Shown here in pieces: positions 10,989 through 24,700 of a DNA stretch of 64,000 nucleotides. The position numbers were made by a program, and so were the translations under genes. Under the pieces are notes generated by a model. That model was not told the origin of the DNA and made no database searches. It saw only the letters and a list, made by a program, of their open reading frames with translations. Numbering within the stretch: position 1 is the first letter of the stretch; each line of letters begins with the position of its first letter. This DNA is from Dermatemys mawii (Eukaryota > Chordata > Testudines > Dermatemydidae), in contig ML677351.1 of NCBI GenBank assembly GCA_007922305.1, positions 12,570,493-12,634,492 of the forward strand. The letters are read 5' to 3'.

Positions 10989-13900
10989 AATATAACATGA
11001 ACCTGGCCTGGCCTGGACCCTTGGATGGCTTTTTCTCACCTGTGGTGATGAAGGGACCAGAGTCGGTCACTTAGGAAAAGGATTCAAGTTCCAGTCACAC
11101 ACATCTCTCACTTTCTCCCCACCATTCAGGCTCCACCAGAGTCATTGCACATACCCAGAGTCCTGGGTCCTCTCTCCTATTTCCAGCCCTTGCTCCAGGA
11201 AGGGCAGCTGTAGGAGCGATCAATTAACCCTCCACACAGGATTGGAGGAGCTCAGGGTTAGTGCAAATACCCTATTTCACCCCTTTTCCCTTAATATAGC
11301 TTTTGTCTAGGAATACACACACACTTTACATAAGTTTGGAAGATTTTTATCAGTCACTAAACATTGATTTCACTGTATGCATAAAAACTGACAAAAAATA
11401 TTTCCATCAAAAATAATTGAAATTTACAGACAGGCAAAGTAACAAAAATGTTGTTTGATAACTTACATTTTGGTTTAAGCATATTTACTTTATACATTTT
11501 AACATATGATGGTGACAATTTGTGTTTTAACTGTTACAACGCTTTAACTTTTTGAATCTCAATATCTACTACCATTAAATAATTATTGTCTAATCCCCCC
11601 CTTAATTTCCCACAACTAAAAATGTAAAGAAAAAAACGCTGAAAAATAAACAATATTATCCATCAAAATTATACAAAAAAATAAAAATTAAATTCTGCCA
11701 AGCCTAACTATATATTTAATATAAGTTTAACACACACCCAGAGTATAAACAATAAGAATTATATGACAAAGAAGTTTTATTTCGGACTGTGAAGTTTGAG
11801 GTTGAAAGCAGATTATTTGCAAGCAATTTACAGAGGCAATATTCAATCAAAACAACTACTATCAACCATAAAATACAGCATCGCCTATCTACCACGGGTA
11901 ATAACTCTTGCATATTATTGCTGGGAATTTCTTCAATGCCCAAACCATTTTTAGTTTGCAAGGCTGCTTAATTTGTTTGACATGGTTGGGAAGAATCTGC
12001 TGCTGAACCAAAAATATGTAGTTTTACCCCCCATTATCTCTGCACATAAAGAGTTGTGGAGCTTCAGGCTAGAATTAACACAAGATAGGCTATTATGATT
12101 GTAAGAGCATTTAGCAGCAGTCCCTGTTGACTTTGCAGTTTGTAATAATAAATATTCCCCACATAATCTCGATCTCTTTTTTTAAACTCGATGCCTTCAG
12201 GAGTTCTTGAAGCTTGTGATAAAATACTAACAGCATTCGCCTATTTAGGTGATATCCTTAATTTCCATTTCTCCTTGGGCAAAGTCATTTAAAGATATAC
12301 TGTTTGCAAGTAAATGCTTTTAAAAATATAACCCTTGATTTTATAAATGCCCTACAGAAATATGATTTCCTACTGTACCTGGTTGCTGACGCTAAACTAA
12401 ATCTCCTTGTTCAGAACAATGGAGTACTTTAAAAAGATTTTTTCTTCTTTTTACTCTTTTAGAATGGAAGAAACTTGTAATCACATTGAAGATTACAGAA
12501 AGTGCAGAGAGTTTTTCATATTAATATTAAAAGAAGCAAGGATTAAAATGAACTACTACACAGTGGACTGGGCAGTTAAACTGTTTATAGAGTACTGCAC
12601 TGTGCACATACCATAAACAATGAGAAAATGTTATTTTTTCATTAAGGAAAGCAATTGGCAGACCTTTGAAACCAAGGCCCCATTCCTGCAGAGACTTATA
12701 CACATGAGTAACTCTATGCAATTGAATAGTCCAATGAGTTCAACAGAACTGCTCACATGCATAAAGATGTGCAGAAGTGAGGCCCAAATGAACAGGGCAG
12801 TCATACATTAAAAAGACTAGAGATCACAGATTGTTGTTGATAGACCACATTAACTGAAATACCTGTATTAAACCATCAAGGTATTTTTCATCTTTGTATC
12901 ACAAGACCACTTTTTTACTCACTCGGAAGCTTTTCAAGTGAATTTAGTGGGTCTCACACCAGTTTCTAGTGGACACATGTCCACTTTAGAGAAAACACCA
13001 TCACAACTGGCTGTGTATAAAGAGGAGACTTCAGTCTCCATACATGTCAAATTAGTAACTATCACAAGTATTGCATTCACTGAAAACAATTTTTAAAAAA
13101 ATAAATATGCTTCTTTACCCACATTTTTATTCTCCTCCATTCTGTACATCCTGCTTTGTTATTATAAAGCTGCTAATGAATGCTGGACTCATGTCAGTGA
13201 TTCCTTTTTAGTAAGAAAAAAAGGAACAATTAAGCATGTATCACAAATACCCACAATGCATGCACAAACACACATACACATATTTAATAAATTCCATATT
13301 GTTAACAGATATCAATAAAAAAATCAAATTTCAAGCTCAACAACCTTAACGCGTCTCTTTTAATGATAAAACAACCATTTAAAATGATATTTTTCAGATA
13401 AACCAAAATTAGTTTGAAATTATATGAAATTTCCAAATAGATGAACTCCAGATTACTGGCCCAAATCCCATCTCATACGGGTTTTACTCTTACTGTTACT
13501 CCTGTGTGACACCAGTGGGAGTAAGAAAAGAATCAGGTCCCTGTGATCCTAAGTATTTATCTTTACAACTGAAGTTTACTTTTTAAGAATGTCTGAGTAT
13601 TTGGTGACCCCAGCATTTGACGAAATATTTTCTTTCTTTGGGAGCTTTCAGTTCTTCTTAGCTTTCACCAGTTCTTAGATACTGTAAATTTTCTTTTCTG
13701 GGAAGCTGTCCAATCTGTAAAATGAGAAGGTGAGGAAGTACTCACAACACTATTTGAGTTCTTAGAAGACAGATGAGAGCCACTTTACTTAATTTTAAGC
13801 AGAGTAGGGGAAGCTTTGAAACAATACCAAGGAAGCAGTACATATTATGTTAGTGACAAGACTTTAGTATTTTTCTGTTAAATAAATTCAGTGATCCATC

Positions 13901-16900
13901 TTTTATGTGAGGTCTCCTAGCAGTTCTCCTTCTTTCAAATGTAAATGTTAATTTAATTAGCATTAAATTAATTAAACAAAGCTATTAGATGTTGTATCCA
14001 AGTGCTGCTCTACAGGGCCTGAGCCTTCAAATGACTCTTCAGGCACTATATAAATAATACATAATAATATATTTATTTCACTCTCTCATCTTTTCTTTCA
14101 TTCAGCCTCCCCTGATTTTCTACTTGCTCACCTCTTTCTTTACTGCTTCCTTTTCTAGTTTTCTCATGTATGTGGACAAGAAGCTTAAAATAGCCACTGC
14201 AGAACCTATAGTATAGACAGAAACAAAACTTGTGTTTGCCTCACAGTTACTCAGGGGGTATCCCCTCCCTTCATTCTACCCCCAGCTTGTTACCTAAGGT
14301 TCACATCTCTCAGCTCCAGTATTTTGATCTATCTACCAAAGCATATAGGACTTCATCACTGCCAGGGACTCAGCACTCTGGCCCTGAGCCATCCTTACTC
14401 CAACACATGTGAGTTGTTTACTGAAATCAATGGGAGTACTCATGTGCTTAATGTTAAGCATGAGCTACAGTGCTTGGATGGGTCAGGGCAGAGTACTCAG
14501 CACTTGGCAGAATAAGGTTCCTTTAAGGTACCAATCACTCTGATACGTAGATGCCTCTCTGGGAGGTGCAGCTGACTCAATGGCCAGCAAAGTCTCTGCC
14601 TTTCATAGCCACCACCTTCTTTTTATAATAGGCTGATTCACAAGTGTTCAGTCTCAAATTAGCATGTGGACATTGCATTAGCTACCCAAACCAGTTTGTG
14701 TGACTCATTTTCACCTTGCACCCAACAAATAAGGATAATAAGCAACAAGCTTTCTCTTTTACTGAAACTTTTACTGAAACTCAGATATAGAGCCATCGGG
14801 TGGGTTATTGCTCTCGAGGTGACTTTCAACGGGCAGGGATAGGGTAAAAGTATCCTTTTTTGTCTTTATGATTTATAAAGAAATCTTTAATGTGTTTTGG
14901 GTTTGGGTTTTTCTCTCCTCCTGCTTGTTTTTACATTACAAATTCAGGTCTCATTTATGGTATAACAAGAAAATAAAAGGTGAGCTACTGAGTGCAGAAG
15001 TAAATTTTAGTTAGATGGTTTAAAACTCTAGTTTTTATTAACAACTATTTAACTCAAATACCTCACAATGACGGAGAAATGTTCCCTTTGTGTGAGAGTC
15101 AACACAATTACACCTTCATGTGGGGGCTGAGAAACCTTCTGATCCAGTTTTGGGGTCTTCAAATAAGTCCTTTGGCATAGATACAATATTCATAAAACAA
15201 AAACAAAAACACAAAAAACAAGAACATACCATATAACTGTGTGAACAGAAGGTGCTTTCTTACTACAGAGCACTTCGTGAGCAGTTATCACTTAATGTTA
15301 ACCATGTACTTAAGTGCTTTGTTGAACTGGGGCCTAGATTTACAAAATGGAGCTTGTGTTTTCAACCCTTTATTTGTGTTCCTTATATCTAGATTCCATA
15401 TGTGTGAACAAATCATGTGACAACATATTACCACTTGGGTTTGTGGCATAAATAAGTCAGTGGTTACCCATAGATACTTTAAACATTGCAACCACCTCAA
15501 GAATCCTAAAGCCTCTTTCTTCACCTTAGCACAGCAGGACAATAGGACTGTTGTGCCAAAGAAATATTGTTTGCCTGTCTTTTTCCTTTAGCTAATTTGT
15601 TTAGTTTTAAAATATCCAGTGATAAAGATACACAGCTGTAGAGAACCCAATTATGTAGGCAGATGAATGTCAACAGAAAAAAAGGAGAGAAAGTCGCTGG
15701 CTGGCTGTTGATTTATTAGAGAAATTTAAACACTGAATCCAAACAGGAAATGTGGGTTTGAATCCAAGTTATGAACCTCCCTAATCTTCAAGTGTTCAAA
15801 ACCTAGGCATTGGTTTTACTCATTATAGTGATGTGAAAATTTGAAATCAAATTTGTTTTTTTCTTTCAGGCCCAATATACTGGTAAGTTATTTTTGTTGT
15901 CTCTCATAACCAGCATGCAAATACTGATAAACACTGATAAACTTCTGTATCTCTGCTTCCACTCTAAGTATTGGAAGGATACTAGCAGGGGTTGAGCAAG
16001 AAATTTGAAATGTGGATGTACGTTGGATGATCCATTTTACTGCTCTCATAGTATATCCCTAATTTTCCAAGGAGGTTGTGACATTACACACAATCAAAAC
16101 CCTAGCCTAGTGGAAGCTGTTAAAGATATCTTGTAGTGTATTAATAAAAGGCTATGTGAAGAACAATGAAAACTCGTCAGTTGTAATAAAAAAATTATTT
16201 CCAGGAAATTAAACATATTTCATAAAGTAAATAGCATGTCTGCCTTCATCCATGTGCATTGTTCGGATGTGATTAAAATGTGAAGTTGCAACAGAAAAAT
16301 TATTTCCATGCAAGGTTATACAGGCCTTTTTGATTATGCTATTAGAAAACAGAAAATTAGAAAATGCATTATAAATCTCTTTCAGTGCATGTTTGGATCT
16401 AGTGATGGAATTCACTGCTGTATGATGATAATATGTTTCTTGTTTAGAAGCCTAAAAAGAAAACACTATTTTTTAAAATGAGGAATGTAGATATATTCAT
16501 GCTATTATTCAGATCAGTAGCTCAGCAGCCTGTGCAGTAGCTCCAAGATCTTTTACTTTTATGTCACATATTGAGATGCTTCTTCATGAGGGACACTAAT
16601 CCTACATCATGAATTAGGTTATTAAGAATTATGGATGTGAATTATTACTGAAAAACACACACATTGTTACTAAGTACTTTATACTCATTTATTTTATATC
16701 TTGCGGTATGTATGATCCTCAAATAGGAGTTCATCTCAGAATATTAGTATATTTCTTAAGCGTGGCAATGTCTAGGAACAAGATAACTAAGGTTACGTCA
16801 TGTTTGTAAATATTTCACAGACTTTCATTTGTTTGTTTCCTCCATTTATTTAATATTCATATGATGTTACATCCTATTACCTGAGAGTATGATCTGTATG

Positions 16901-18099
16901 TCAATATTGTAGTCAAGGAGTTTATAAATCATACACATGAAAGCTTTAGACATGACAATATCTCAAATTTGCAACTCCCTTTTGAATTGTACACAGCTAA
17001 ACCCGTTGAAAAGGCATACAGACAGAAATCTATAACGTAAAATGTGAAAATCCATGAAGTACAATATTTGTGTTTTCATTAATCAAATAAGTGCCAGGAG
17101 CTGACCCTTGACAAGTATGACAACCAGGATCATTTCTGATTATATATATATGTATATAGTGGTGCATAGAGTGAAAAAATGGAATGTGTTAAAAGAAAAT
17201 GTAACTCTAAGGTTTAAATCAAGAAGTCAATAAGAAGTGTGATGGTGCCTCAAAACTTCATTTTGCAGCACAATGTCATTACACAGTCGAGAAGCACTGT
17301 CCCCTTTATACTACTGTGAGAGATTTAGACAGGGGACCTTTTTCCCCGGCCCTGAAATGATTTAGGGGCCCACGAAGGTCCAGAAAGCTGTTTTTGTGGG
17401 TCACAGAATGACTCTATTCAAAAGTTGAGATGATGCTAGAAAATATTGGGATGGGTGGCAAACCTGTGTTAAGGAGAGAGTAGTGCTTGATCATTTTAGT
17501 GATGGTTCTAAAATTACCCTGGGGCAAGTCCCAGCTTCTTCAATTCATATTGCTGCCTCTCCCAGGCATAAGCGTGAGCCACCAAGGAGTTTCTATATGA
17601 GAGTCCTCCCAACTCCCCACATTTGTGACTGGTGTAGTTGCACCTCCCTACCCTAGCCTCCGTTGGTATAGCGGTCATCCCTTGATTACAGACCCAGCTC
17701 TAATGTCTGAGTACAAGAGAGAAACCTCCCTTGTTTGAGCAGGGGACTAGTGTTATGGGAACAGCAGGATGCATTTTTCTCTTGGGTCTGGCTGATCAGA
17801 CAGAACCTGTGTTGTGTTACTGCCTCCTCCTGCGCCCTTGTGCCCATCCTGCCAGGCACTAGTGCACCCATCTCCCTAAGATTTACACTGCGCTGCTCAT
17901 CGCCAGGGGCTGATCAGCTGGGATCAGCGCTTCACCCCCTCTAGTGACTCCAGCAGCACCTGTCCTTTCCCAATATGCCTGGCAGCTGTTTTGCCCCCCT
18001 ATAACTTTCTGCTCTGCCCCCAGCGAGTTTGCAGGTTCTCCTGGTGGCAAGAAGCTTTGTGGATGTGGGGAGATGGGGGGAAGGTCAGTATAAACCTAG
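10989..18099. other. 7-kb gene-free AT-rich stretch upstream of CHMP2B
   Basis: No exon or RNA gene is recognised. Decayed palindromic repeats are at about 12675-12790, 13455-13542 and 14375-14480. GC content rises from about 17,530 toward the CpG island. Confidence 0.6.
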
Positions 18100-18760
18100 A
18101 GGGGAAGCCGGGGGGTCATTTTGGGTGCGGGCAGGAGGGAAAAGGAGTGAGAGGAGTGAAGGACAAGGGGGTTGGAGCGAGCAGGGGAAGGGCGGTGGGG
18201 GGCGAGGGGAAACGAGGGAGTTGGGGGCAGGGGACGGGACCAGCCGCGGGAGGAGGGCGCTGGGCGCGCAGAGGAACCAGCGGGCGCTGTCGGGGGAGGG
18301 GGGCGCTCCTCCCTCCCGGCCTGGAGGCGGAGCCGGGCCCGGCGGGGCGGGTCGGGGCGGGTCTCTGCGCCGGGGCCGCGCCCGCCTCCCGGCGGTCACC
18401 GGAGAAGCAGGAAGGACGCGCGGAGCCGGGTGCGGCGCGGGGCTCTGGCGGCTCCGAGTCCGGTTCTCGCTGCCCGCGGCCTCCGCCGCCGCCGCCATGG
18501 CCTCGCTCTTCAAGAAGAAGACGGTGGATGGTGAGCGGGGGCGGGGGGGGTCAGTGTCTGTCTGTCGGGCCCTGGGGCCGGGCTCGGTCTGTCGGGCCGC
18601 CGCTCGTTTCCTCCGGGTCGGGAAGGGGCCTTGTTCCCGCGGGCCAAAGCTCGCCCCGCCCGCGGGCTCCGTGAGTCCGTCCCCGCGGCGGCGGCGGGGT
18701 CCCACGGACTCGGTCTGGGCGTGAGTGTGAGCAGAGCGGGGCCGGGCGGTGAGATCGGGG
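18100..18760 (+). promoter_or_regulatory. CpG island and housekeeping promoter of CHMP2B
   Basis: GC content and CpG density rise sharply here against an AT-rich background. The island spans the first coding exon and has GC-box-like GGGGCGG strings around 18340-18362. No TATA box is seen. This fits a broadly expressed CpG-island promoter. The 5' UTR start cannot be fixed; it probably lies within about 150 bp upstream of 18497. Confidence 0.85.
18497..18530 (+). CDS. CHMP2B: CHMP2B coding exon 1
   Basis: Codes residues 1-11 plus the first base of codon 12. It holds the MASLFKKK N-terminus, whose lysines suit contact with acidic membrane lipids. The ATG at 18497 follows a run of GCC triplets, a strong initiation context. 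The donor is G|GTGAGC at 18531. The exon sits inside the CpG island, so its GC content is far above that of the other exons. Confidence 0.96.
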
Positions 18761-21700
18761 CTGATCGGAAAACAAGGAAGAGGGAGGTTCAGCTAGAGTG
18801 ACTCATCCATTCCCGTGTGTGTGGAGTGTGAGTGTGAGACACACACACACACACACACTACTGAAAGCGTCAGGGAGAGCTGATGAGTCAGTTCCACGAG
18901 GAAGGGAGGCTGTAAGAAAAGCGGAACTTGTTTTGCTCTCTGCAGTGGTGGGAAGATGTTTGCAGGGTCTCTACGATCGTGGGATGCCTCGAGATAATAG
19001 TCCGATCGAACGGAAAGAGAACCTGGTTTGGGGGAGGACTGTTGGGTTTTTCGGGTTTTTTTTTTACCAAAGATATTTTTAGCTGTTCGAAGTGATACAA
19101 ATATATCTCAAACAATCAGCAGAGCTATGGAAACAAATTGCTCTGTTCTCTGAGAGCACTTTTCTGTTTGGTGAGGAGAAGAGCAGATAAACATTGCTAC
19201 AGATTCAGAGACTGCTGTCTAGCTGTGAGCTCTTGGTGTCCTGTAGCTATCAAATCACCATTTACTCTCTGTTGTTTGCATATATAGATTTGAAGTGTCC
19301 ATCTTGCTGTTTTGGTGCATTTTACTGGCAAAGTATTAAATCCAATGCAGACATAAGAACATGTCCTTTTAAATACTGTACATTACTTTAAAAAGGCAGT
19401 TTAATTCCCCTCATAACATTTCTTGCATCACCATACATTCTCTGGTTGCTAGGTGGGCTTAGTTGAAGGAGAATTGCTTGTCTGTTATCAGCAAGAATTT
19501 TGAAATTGATTATGTAGTACATTCACCAAGCAAAACCATGTGGAGTCTTGCTCTAAAACAGGTCACAAAAAGTGATGGTTTATGTATCAGCCAGTTGTAT
19601 TTCATCAAGCAAAGATTACTATTTTCCATTTCTTGTCTGGAAGAGATTTTGGGCACAGAGCAGGGAGGAGGGCAGAAGTGAGTTTTGCCACCTTTTTGTT
19701 TGCTTTGATCACGAGGGCCAGTTCAGTCCCCTTGGGACAGTTGCCAGCCTAGGGTTTCAGGAATGGAAAGTGCCTCAAACAAGTCTATGGAATATACCAT
19801 ACATTGAGCATGTAGGTGATCTGAGTAGGTGGTGTAGAGTTGTCCTGTTATGCTACCTAGTGATCTGTATATGCAAGGAGAGGGGAGTTTCTGCTGTTTA
19901 AAACCTTTTCATCCCTTTTGTGCTTCTGGAGCAGGGCCAAGGATCTCACCATTTGTTTTATTCCTCTGTGACAGTTTGCTGTTACAAGCTCTCATTTTTC
20001 TATTAGATTCTCCTTCATTGGCAGAAACAAATGAAAGTGCCTCTAGTTATTGTTAATGCTAGTTGCTATCGGTTGTCTATTGCTGTTGTTCTTTTAAAGT
20101 AGCTGAGACTCTCCTGTGGCAGAGGAAATATAAAGAAAAGGAATCTGCTGACTTTTTCCCTGGCTTCTAACTCATTAAAAATTCTAGTGCCTTTATTATA
20201 TTTGGGTCAGTTTCTACTTTGCAAGTTTTCTAACAAAAGGGTCTATTTCCTGGAGAGTAAAACTGTCAATGCTAATCTCATACATAAATACATTTGCATT
20301 ACTATTTCTTCTCAGTGATCTTAAACTCAACTATATATAGCGTAGTTAATTTTTAAATCTCTCCTCTCCCCCCCGTCCCCGGAAAAGTCTTCCTTTTAAA
20401 GTGTCTTTGGCAGAGCTTATGCTTGATGCTTGTCTCTTGAATTGCTTCTGTTGTTTCTCTGCTGGGCCAAAATGCATTGTTTTTATTTGTCAGACTTTAT
20501 TTTCATATATTGGCCGTCTACTCCAAAGTCCATTGAAAAGTGTTTCTTGAACATGTTCCTTGTGGGTTCTCGGGAGCAGTAACATGACTAAAATGGCCCC
20601 TTTCAATAACATTTTTCTTTTCAGATAATTACTCCTTAGGCTTAAAACAGTTATTGAGTGTGAGCTCTTTGTGCCGTGTGCGTTCGTCTTAAGATTCCTT
20701 TAAAATATTTTGCTGGAACCTATTACTGCTGAAATAATTTCAAACTTAGATGGCTTGCAGTGTCTTCGCACATCTGGGAAGGAAGAATCTGAATTGCTAC
20801 TCTTCTTTTTCGAGAAAGATTGATGTATGCTTTAAAATGAAGACTATGGCTGCAGTTTCTGCTTATTGTTCGCGCTTTAATCATCTGACAGTAATTGAGG
20901 CTGTCTAAATTGCATTTCACTTGTTACCCAAGTAAACGAGGAAAATAGCAGCATACTGAGGCAAGTGTTAGTCTGCTTTTGTGGAATACAAAATCTTGAT
21001 GTAGACTTAATTATGGGAACATTATTTCCTTTTCAGACTGTTTTAAACAGACTTTTTTAATAGATGGAGGTTGCCCTGTCTTTACAATATAAACCTGAAT
21101 AGGGTTCCTGATTTCTCATCACAGCACAACTTTCAGTAACTCATTCATCTTTCATGTTATGTTACATTTAAATGCTTGAGTATGAAACAACAAATTCTAT
21201 ATTATTTATTATGGGGTTAAATCAGATGAAAAGTCATGTAAAGGGGCATCATTTCAGACTCTGTTTTCTAATCTAAATATAAGTCTTATAAAATAGACTA
21301 AAAGAACCTTCTAAGCACACCAAAAATGAACTGCTATTGGTAGTTACATCATTCGAGTAATACACTATAGTATGCTAGGTTTGCAAATTCAACTCTTGTG
21401 AATCTTGGTTCATATTCAGGCATGTTTTTTCTCTGTTAGGAAACCCAATGTGATTAAACTCCAGTACCTGCTGACTTTTTTACTCTTTAGAATTCTGCAA
21501 CATTAGAGCAATATGGGAGGCTGTTTCGAGTATGCAGCCTGTACCCAGGAGAGCTATTTGTCCCTCCAGCAGCGGAAAAGAAGTTCAGCTTCAGGAATAA
21601 ATCCCTCTGTACATTTTAATCACTGTAAGAACTATGCAGCCTAAGAAATGAAGACAAATATTTACTAGAACCAGTCATTTCAGCTTCTATCTCATAAATT

Positions 21701-24700
21701 TGAAATTTGCTTTTAATATATACACTTTATCAAGTAAATTCTATAAGGCTTCTATGTAAACAGTAGTATGGAGAAACTGTTCTCTTGCATCTACTGAAAG
21801 CAATTAGCACTGTCTTGTAAGGAAGAAGAAGAACAACTTGCTGCCTCTGCGCTCAGATGTCATTTTCTATTCTTTGCAGGGGCAGTATACAAATGTCATA
21901 TGAACAATGCTCTATTTGTCTATATTTGTTTCATAAATGTCTCATATTAAGTGTGATGTTTTGTTATAATGCTAACCTTTGATTTCCCTATGCACATGCT
22001 AAAGTTTCATGATCTGGGCATAAGGAGCTTGTATATGATGACAAAGTAGTTCTAAGACTAATCACATTTTGATAATCTGTTGGCAAATGGAATCATAAGA
22101 CCCAATTGAGTGAGGCACTCATGGAGTGCCTGCAACACCTTACAGGGTTGGGCTTTTAATGACGAGTGGAGAATATTGACTTAAGTATGCTAGTTGTCTA
22201 ACTTTGAATGTATAAAAATATACTTTTATTGTGTTTGTGTATGGCACTTTACTACTGAAAGCGCCCATCCTTCTGGAAGGTGCTCAGGTACTATGGTGAG
22301 AGGATGGTAGAAAAATCTATATAGATAGTCAATGCTACATTGGCACACCATTTGTTGATTAGGGGTAAAACATTCTAGTTTTTGAGATGATATGACAAAA
22401 GGAGCTTTTGTGGATAGAGGTTAGTTTTTGATATTCTAAGGACATTGTTGATAGAGTATTGGAAAAGCAGGTGGTATATTTCAGTGCTAAATTTCTATAC
22501 TTGCAGATATGAGGTGTTTACTAAGTTTAACCTTTATCCCAAATTTCTTCATTTTTGTTAGTTAAAAGTAACTGTATGCTTGAAAGATTCTTAAATTACT
22601 GATATGTACTCCAAATCAACTTCAACTTAAAGGTAGTCTAGTTTAAATACATTAAGAAAAAAATCCTAGCAAGGCAAGGGAAAGGAGCACTTCTCCATTT
22701 TCCCTTTGTGTTACATTTGTGTTACAGGAGATCTTAACAGGCACTCAGCATTAGGGCTTCATCTGAGTCAGTTGACCAGGTCCTAGAAGGACTGCATATC
22801 TCCTAAGTGTAAGTGTCACAGTACTGTAGTCAGAGAAATCCAACAGGTGCTTAGTGGGCTTTCTCAGACTTCAGCCCTCCTGGGTGCCACAGTTGCAGAC
22901 ACACTCACCTGCTAAATTCCTTTAAACTTGACTTTAAAAGAAAACTTGGCATTAAAGCTACTGGCTTGACAGATCTGGAAATTGAATTCCTTTCTCCTCA
23001 AAACAGATACAGAATGTGTAGCAGCAGTGCAAGCTGCTGCACTCCACCACTATACATCAATCTTCCTATGGCCGGATCACCTCCTAAGGGCTTCTTTAAG
23101 GCTGCTTAATAAAGGTGTGGCTAGACATGTCCAAAACTAGATTCTGGATTGCGAGACCACTAACTTTTCCCATAATGGACCACTGAACAACTGGGAGCAA
23201 AGCTATATTTTAGGGCGTGCTCTTAAACATTTTTCCTTTTTTTCTGTCCTAATGGCTGGGGAAGATTCTAGCTAAATTTTAAGTTAGTCTTTGATTAAGT
23301 GGTAGGCACATCTATTAAGTACTGCTATGTATATGTTTAGATTGGATTACATAAAATTGCTCCTCTCAGAAAATGTCAGGAGTGGATAAAAGACTGGACC
23401 CAGTTTTCAATCAATTCTATCTCACATCCCTTGTGGCTTGACTTTTTGTTGAATAAGTGCAGCTATTGTGCATATGGGGAAGGGCAGGATTTTGGGGTGG
23501 TCTCTAGATATCTCAGTGAGAAAGGAGGTAAACAGGGCCAGGGGATTTACATCTATAGAAGCTGCTGCCATTTCTTCCTGCTCTATAGAGAAGGTGCAAC
23601 AGGAACTAATGCTAGTGCTCTGTTAAAGCAGCTCTGGAACAGTTCCATGGTTATTCAGGGTGGGGTGGGGTGTGTGTGCTAGGATTCGTTCCCTCAACCC
23701 TATCATCCCAGACCTCATGGACCTCTCCACTGCATAGTTTGGCTACATTGGCTGAGATAAGGACGACTTGGCTCATATTGCTGTGAAATGGGAGTTACAG
23801 AGATGTGCTTTTCTGCATAGGGAAGTTATTCTTGACACTTCCTGCATGATTAAAAGAGACATGTTTATGGAATATAGAAGTCTATTGTGCCAAATGCTTT
23901 TGTGTTACACTGGTACAAACTCCATTGAAGCCACTTAGGTTTCACTGATATAAAAGGAGAACTTGGCCTATAATGTTGAAATTTAAGATGGTATTTCAGA
24001 CACGCAAATTTATATTTAATATTTATAGTCCCTGTAGGAGATGCATGCTTTACTCTTATAAAAATCAAATTAATGAAGGGAGGTTTTCTATCATCCAATG
24101 AATTGCAGATTTTCATTACATGTTTCAATACTGTTAAGCATTGGGTCTGAAGAATTATTTTACCAACTATAAATATTTCCTTTCCAGATGTAATAAAGGA
24201 ACAGAATCGAGAGTTAAGAGGTACACAGAGGACTATAACCAGAGATAGAGCAGCCTTGGAGAAACAGGAAAAACAGCTGGTAAGTAGAACAGAGAATTTT
24301 AGTTTACTTTTTTAAAATACACAAGTAAGTGTTTGAAATTTAAATAAATGGGCTGCGCCCCTAGCCCTGGTAGCTACTCCCCTCTTGGAGGTGGGTTTTG
24401 TTTTTGTTTTTTACAGTGCTGGGAGAGTTCTCTACTACATGCTACTACATGCTGCCACGGCAGAGTTTTAATGTTGCTGGTGAAGACGTACACTTAGTCT
24501 TCCTGAATCTCTAATAAGTGCAAAGTCAGAAGCTGTGCTGTTTTTCATTATATAACCTGATTCTTTTTTCATCCGGTAGCATGGGTAAATTTGGGCTAAC
24601 ATTTCATAACCTGTTTTAAAATATTAAAACATCAATTGCCATATGGATGAACTTGCAAAGTTCTTTGGCAGCAAGTGAATAGACTGTACTGTTGACTCAG

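Noticed and set aside
17655..17705. tRNA-like start (TTGGTATAGCGGTC)
   Set aside because: It resembles an A box, but there is no B box, anticodon stem or acceptor pairing downstream.
17991..18724. Overlapping open frames of 120-231 codons on both strands around CHMP2B exon 1
   Set aside because: They come from the CpG island, where stop codons are rare. All three phases and both strands are open and only the CHMP2B start has family support.
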